Assembly: GCF_030867095.1 (NCBI RefSeq)
Contig: NC_081833.1
Coordinates: 75,335,395-75,399,394 of the forward strand
Length of the DNA: 64,000 bases
Direction of reading: 5' to 3'
Source: Alligator mississippiensis
Lineage: Eukaryota > Chordata > Crocodylia > Alligatoridae
Shown: in pieces, positions 60,601 through 64,000 of the stretch
How positions within the stretch are numbered: the stretch's first letter is position 1
Layout of the letters: each line of letters begins with the position of its first letter
Made by a program: the position numbers and the translations under genes
The notes under the pieces: model-generated
The model's database searches: none
What the model saw: only the letters and a program-made list of their open reading frames with translations
What the model was told of the DNA's origin: nothing

Positions 60601-63431
60601 CAAACATCTTGGAAATCAGCATCAGCAAAATCCTTTGCAAAAACTGAATCAAATACCAGGCTCATCAATGTATGGGTTTGCACTTCAGGACACACACACA
60701 AACAAGCAGCAGTCTATGTTCTCAAGTCTAATAAGAAGTTGTACCGCAGGAGGTATAAATCAAACAAAAAGTGACTTACAGCCCTCTCTGGCTAGTGCCC
60801 AAGAAATCTTTGGAGGCATACACAGGCGCATGAGTGGCATCAATTGCCCAGTACAGAAAGAAAGGCTGTTGACTGGCTTGCTGCCTGTTAATAAAATCAA
60901 GAGCTTCCTGCAAATGATAATAAAAATTAACTTAACAGAATCATTCTCTGCCATCTAAACACTGCATGAGAAGAAACATAAAATGATTGTGGGTTATAAA
61001 CCCCTATTAAAATGCACAATACCTTTAAGTAGATCTGAGTTAAGTTTGCCTCCCCTGTCTTCAGATCAATTCTGAAATCTTCGTAATATCTTAAAACAGA
61101 AAAGGGGGGGGGGAATCAATTACCTGCGGAGTACAGAACAAAAGGGCTTCTCTTCCCCGTTACTTACAGAGGCAGGTCACTGTTACTCAACAAAAGGGCA
61201 GGCTCATAACTTTTGTAACCAGCCAATTCTCTTTGGAAATGAAAAACACCTTCATTATGCTTTTACGACAGGCACGAGCAGCAAAATCTTATTAAGAAGA
61301 AGACCAAAGTGAGTGAGGATGTGCAAGATCTGTGTGCACCCAAGCCGACGGGTTTGTTTCCTATTGCACAGTATCTTATTGAATAATTAAAGATAACTAT
61401 TCAGCAAAACACAGCTCAAATTCTTGGTGCAATCTTAAAACAGGGATAAATAAGATAAATAGGGATATCCCATTAAAAAAAAAACCCACATGAATACCCA
61501 ATTCCCCTTTCTACAGGGCTGTGCAGTCTATGGGTAACATTTTCAACAACCGGTAAAGTTCGCTATAAGACTCAGGCTCCCAAGAATCCTTGAAATTGGG
61601 ACATGTTGTTTTCAAATTTTCAGTATACTATATTAAGCAAAAGGCAAAGGAAAAAAAACCTGGAGAGAGCACTGGAGAAACGGAACAGGAGAAGATGTGT
61701 TTTGAAGACAGCAGGCTAGAAAGATACAGGCTGTAAGCTTGGAGGCTATGGTGGGAATGTCAACATAGAAAGGGTTATTTGCAAATAGGAAGGAAGGAAA
61801 CAAAACTTTCTGCAGTTACAACTGGCACTGGCTTCTAAGAGGCAGCAGAGAGGAATCAGCACAAGGGATCTTTCAGGAACATCTGTACGGGCTCCTATAA
61901 GAGTGTCTAAAACAGCAGGGGCCTATCCACAGTCTGTGAACACCTGCAGAAAGTTCTTGGCTCTCTGGACTACAACCCTCTACACTAATATTCTACCTTG
62001 AACTTGGCTGTCCTGCGAGCAACCCATCACTGGCACAGTGCCCCTGTTTGAATAGTCAAAAGCTCTGGCACGTTATGGTATCCTGGGCACTGCCGTAAGT
62101 CTCCTAAATAGCAGTGAGAGGCAGGGTGCTTGATAATCCCAGTGAGATGCCATGCAGAAGCCCAGCACTGAAGCAGTGGGGCTTCAAAGTCCATTTTTGA
62201 GATAGGAACACATGCCATGGTTCCAGCAGGCAGTAACTGAAGAGTTCATTGTAAAGCCTAGCAGTGATGAAGCACCTGGGAGCTCTTCAAAAACACTAGT
62301 AACCATTCTGACTCCCTTTCGCTATGGAAAACCAATGTTAGAGCCAGACGCATAACTCAGGAGCTTGCTTCCTAGCCCTGCGTGTATATCATTGTGCATG
62401 CATCCCTCTCAATAAGGAGCTACATCTGCAAATGGAAAAAGAGGCTGACAGATCCAGCCCAGAAACAAGTGCTGTGAACTGCCAAAACTGTGGTTCACAA
62501 ACCAGCCCATCCTGACTTCTAGCCTGAGCACAAAAACCTTCCTACCCACATGGCAAATGCTCCAAACCTGATTCTTGAGAATAAAACCCTCTTGGGAACT
62601 GTATAAGAAGCCCCACTTCTTTGGGTAAGGCTGTTGCAAGTTCTCACCTGGGCCTTACGCTGCTCAGTGTAGGCCATCTCTGTCCAGGGGCACCCAGCTC
62701 CCTTGAGAACAGAGATGGCCTGAGCAGCGTATGAACCAGGTAAGTTTGCAATAGCCTTTAGCCAACAAAGCAGGGCTTTTTAATAGGAAACTGTCCAAAA
62801 GGTTTTTATCCTCAGAAATCAGGTTTGGAATGTTTGCCATGTAGGTAGGAAGATTTTGTGCTTGGGCTAGAAGTTAGGATGGGCTGTATCTCACTGGTGT
62901 GTTAAGGACAACGGGTTTCTGCATTAACAATTCTGGGATTGCCTACTCTATACACCTGGCAACTCTGTAGGGATGCTAGGAAAAGCCCTGGAGTAAGTTG
63001 CAAGGGTAAGTGAACCAGCTCAGCCTTAGGGCTTGGCTGACTCAATAGCTCACTGCGCAGACAGGATTTTGGGGACTGTTGCCCATCAAACCAAGCCATG
63101 GAGTTGTAGCTCTGCCCGACTCAGAAGTTTCTGTATTTTCCCCATCTCTTCCTAGCTGAAGGCAGCTTGCTATGCAAACCTTATCCTCCAGTAGAGCACA
63201 GACAGCAGAGAAAGCAAAGAAAAGAAGGTGCCAGTAACCTTCAAATCTTTCCTGACAAATAAGCTGGGGAGTAAACGGCTGAAATACCTGCCAATCATTT
63301 CCTGGTCCCTATACACAGGGAGGTTTGGGAAGTCCTTGTTATTGTACGGTCCAAAATGGCAGTTCGGGGACCCAAACCACTCATCAAACCCATGCTTCAG
63401 AGGGTGGAATTGGGGTCTGTGACCCAGATGC
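27078..63431 (-). CDS. GALNS: GALNS, N-acetylgalactosamine-6-sulfatase (exons 5-14; exons 1-4 outside window)
   Basis: GALNS is the lysosomal sulfatase that removes 6-sulfate from GalNAc and galactose in chondroitin-6-sulfate and keratan sulfate; loss in humans causes Morquio A. Ten exons were located by their protein landmarks: 63288-63431, 61023-61089, 60780-60907, 59826-59965, 58544-58647, 52232-52368, 49628-49730, 40036-40157, 29834-29951 and 27078-27164 (stop at 27078-27080). All have GT-AG ends and joined phases. Using human numbering, the active-site residues in this part are present: His142 (HLGHRPQ), His236 (DATHAPV), Asp288/Asn289 (SDNGAAL) and Lys310 ([10 protein letters not shown]). 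Both N-glycosylation sequons (ANLTQ, QNISG) and the cysteines of the C-terminal disulfides are present. The signal peptide and the CxPSR formylglycine site are in unseen exons. The gene lies upstream of APRT on the same strand, as in mammals. It reads as fully functional. Confidence 0.97.
29834..29951 (-). CDS. GALNS: GALNS exon 13
   Basis: 118 bp; the first base completes a split Arg codon CG|G, followed by [17 protein letters not shown] and then [13 protein letters not shown]. The donor is GTAAGG. Confidence 0.95.
31480..31605 (-). repeat. Inverted copy of the 'agttggtccaataaaagat' dispersed repeat
   Basis: The reverse complement contains agggcactttgtgcctgaaa, gcttggctgacatc, cagttggtccaatcgaagat and atcacccaaaaac, the same landmark order as at 5056-5135, 6575-6690 and 57715-57830. 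It lies in GALNS intron 12. Confidence 0.6.
31700..31857 (+). mobile_element. CR1 LINE 3' end in GALNS intron 12
   Basis: It is in sense on +: ggattttaaggcccagctcg, gacaaagccttggctggg, gagcagggggttggac, ending tctatgattctatgac, the canonical CR1 3' octamer region. Confidence 0.8.
35330..35700 (+). mobile_element. CR1 LINE 3' region in GALNS intron 12
   Basis: The sequence ctgaaaggtggctgcaaaga, gacaaggagcaatgggctca, aggttggatattaggaaca and gcagagggttggactagatg is the classic CR1 ORF2-end/3' UTR text. Confidence 0.85.
40036..40157 (-). CDS. GALNS: GALNS exon 12
   Basis: 122 bp encoding [18 protein letters not shown] and then [17 protein letters not shown]. It includes the second N-glycosylation sequon (NIS) and the Cys that pairs with the exon 9 Cys in the human enzyme. 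It is flanked by two introns of about 9.5-10 kb. Confidence 0.95.
46844..46903. repeat. TATA/GATA-rich palindromic microsatellite
   Basis: tatatatctatatctc-type units on the left are mirrored by gatatagagatatagatata on the right, so about 24 bp can fold back on itself. gtttgcttc occurs on both sides (about 46825 and 46904). It lies in GALNS intron 11. Confidence 0.85.
48604..48638 (+). repeat. (CA)17 microsatellite
   Basis: A pure CA run of 35 bases in GALNS intron 11. It is probably length-polymorphic. Confidence 0.97.
49628..49730 (-). CDS. GALNS: GALNS exon 11
   Basis: 103 bp encoding [17 protein letters not shown] and then [17 protein letters not shown]. The donor is GTAACA. Confidence 0.95.
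52232..52368 (-). CDS. GALNS: GALNS exon 10
   Basis: 137 bp encoding [19 protein letters not shown] and then [19 protein letters not shown], with Arg split AG|G at the 3' end. The donor is GTTAGT. Confidence 0.95.
52620..52935 (-). mobile_element. CR1-like fragment interrupted by a hAT element
   Basis: Left part gtgacctcaagcgatcatct then agtcc, and right part ctagtccaaccagggatcaa, read as one antisense CR1 3' end if the 185-bp hAT and one target repeat are skipped. Confidence 0.6.
52667..52851. mobile_element. Non-autonomous hAT transposon, 185 bp, in GALNS intron 9
   Basis: TIRs are CAGTGGTTTTCAACC and, as reverse complement, CAGTGGTTTTTAACC (14/15). It has a perfect 8-bp target duplication, atctagtc, at 52659-52666 and 52852-52859. 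The interior 'gggggccacagactacatct' is typical of MITE-like hAT copies. Confidence 0.93.
56229..56292 (+). repeat. 32-bp tandem duplication
   Basis: Two adjacent units that both contain gggcaaatta and ttgcaatg differ at a handful of positions. It lies in GALNS intron 9. Confidence 0.85.
57483..57690 (-). mobile_element. CR1 LINE 3' fragment in GALNS intron 9
   Basis: It begins tcacagaatcatagaaaaga, continues catctactccaaccctctca and ends gagaagttcttcctaaa, the antisense order of a CR1 3' end. Confidence 0.85.
57715..57830 (+). repeat. Copy of the 'agttggttcaataagagat' dispersed repeat
   Basis: ctgaggaaggatggtttaca, caaaagcttgcctaac and cccaactacatagttggttc match the other three copies in order and spacing. 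Confidence 0.6.
58544..58647 (-). CDS. GALNS: GALNS exon 9
   Basis: 104 bp encoding [19 protein letters not shown] and then [15 protein letters not shown]. It contains the active-site Lys of CGKQ and the acid EGGMRE segment typical of sulfatases. Confidence 0.96.
59155..59262. mobile_element. MIR-like SINE fragment in GALNS intron 8
   Basis: ggttgcccagggtcacagag, tgtcagtgagattagaact and caagaacctcacagcc are arranged as in MIR elements. It is old and partial. Confidence 0.6.
59826..59965 (-). CDS. GALNS: GALNS exon 8
   Basis: 140 bp encoding [19 protein letters not shown] and then [19 protein letters not shown]. It carries the metal-binding Asp-Asn pair. Confidence 0.96.
60780..60907 (-). 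CDS. GALNS: GALNS exon 7
   Basis: 128 bp, one codon longer than human as I recall ([10 protein letters not shown] against RQARHHPFF), encoding [17 protein letters not shown] and then [16 protein letters not shown]. The last codon is split CT|G, giving Leu where human has Arg253. Confidence 0.95.
61023..61089 (-). CDS. GALNS: GALNS exon 6
   Basis: 67 bp encoding [20 protein letters not shown] and then LK, including the NLT glycosylation sequon. It is too short to stand out as an open frame and was found by homology and splice signals. Confidence 0.95.
62656..62731. repeat. Strong imperfect hairpin in GALNS intron 5
   Basis: Left acgctgctca (62657-62666) plus ggccatctctgt (62672-62683) pairs perfectly with acagagatggcc (62709-62720) plus tgagcagcgt (62721-62730). 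The only interruption is a 5-nt bulge (62667-62671). The loop is 25 nt, and one further T-A pair extends the base. Confidence 0.9.
63288..63431 (-). CDS. GALNS: GALNS exon 5
   Basis: 144 bp; the first base completes Trp, followed by [19 protein letters not shown] and then [17 protein letters not shown] and VYRDQEMIG. The donor is GTATTT. Its His is catalytic His142 in human numbering. Confidence 0.96.
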
Positions 63432-64000
63432 CTAGGAACAAAACACACACAGAGCTCAGGAGTCCATTGACAAGGAGAAAACAAGCACCATATGGCAAGA
63501 AAATCTTCCAGCGACATCAGAGGAATATTTTAGCAGTTTCAGACAAATCAGTGACTAAGCAATGGGTGCGGGTAATACAAGTATAGAAGCCCCTGCCACT
63601 ATTTCAGAGTCTCCATTTCATTCAATTCCCCTTGTGCATCTTGCCTTCCATTAAATACCACTTTCTTCTATGCTCTTGAGTGCAACTGAACACAGACAGA
63701 CACACTCCCGAGTCCACACAGAGCCGCTTGCAAGGGTTAGTCCATAGTTGAGAGACTGCTGGAGACAAATGGCCTTTGCTCTTTTCTAGTTCCTTCCTAT
63801 TAACATCTCCTCTGATGCCATCTTCATTATGGTCCCCTCACCAGAGGTGGGGTCTGCTCCACCACCCAGAACACACAGCAAAAATATACATAACAATTCA
63901 CTTGGGGCCTGCACGACCTGCACTAAGGCATCTTTGCTGCACTCGGACACATAAAGGAGCCGCAAAACCCGTGCAACTGTTAGCTGCATTTAAGTTTGGT
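63432..64000 (-). other. GALNS intron 4 (partial)
   Basis: The sequence runs off the window end. I looked for the exon 4 landmarks (the segment before the catalytic HLGHR) and did not find them, so the intron continues beyond 64000. Confidence 0.8.

Noticed and set aside
63432-64000. GALNS exon 4 inside the window
   Set aside because: No sequence matching the segment before HLGHRPQ was found on the - strand; the exon must lie further upstream.
1-64000. CRISPR arrays, operons, phage or bacterial features
   Set aside because: The window is spliced vertebrate DNA; the tandem repeats seen are mini- and microsatellites.

Overview
The window is vertebrate nuclear DNA, most likely crocodilian. Genes are split by GT-AG introns, CR1 LINE copies have the crocodilian/turtle-type 3' end, and old hAT and MIR copies are scattered throughout. 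Gene order matches human 16q24.3: CDT1 on the + strand, then APRT and GALNS on the - strand. The species call is inferred from repeat style and protein divergence; no database was searched.

Layout. Positions 1-1840 hold the last three coding exons and the 3' UTR of CDT1 (replication licensing). Positions 4130-13260 are a direct tandem duplication carrying two APRT copies on the - strand. The proximal copy (5149-9671) is a decayed pseudogene. The distal copy (10811-13124) is intact: five exons encoding exactly 180 residues, with a poly(A) signal and a GC-rich promoter with CRE-like sites. A 2 kb CR1 LINE (13541-15555) follows. A third mosaic block (15945-17430) joins a second, frameshifted copy of the CDT1 last exon and 3' UTR to a fragment from the 5' half of APRT. 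This suggests that an ancestral tail-to-tail CDT1/APRT unit was copied more than once and then pruned.

Positions 17431-27077 are intergenic, with only repeat fragments recognised. From 27078 to the window end lies GALNS (lysosomal N-acetylgalactosamine-6-sulfatase) on the - strand. Exons 14 to 5 were all located; their lengths match the human exons as I recall them, except one in-frame codon insertion in exon 7. Exons 1-4 lie beyond position 64000. The large GALNS introns hold CR1, MIR and hAT fragments, simple repeats and one notable 76-nt hairpin in intron 5.

The three genes are unrelated housekeeping functions (replication licensing, adenine salvage, lysosomal sulfate removal) kept together by ancient synteny. 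The most informative part is the CDT1/APRT duplication cluster. Aligned copies provide filled and empty sites for two DNA-transposon insertions, which gives a relative chronology. I found no wholly new biological system.
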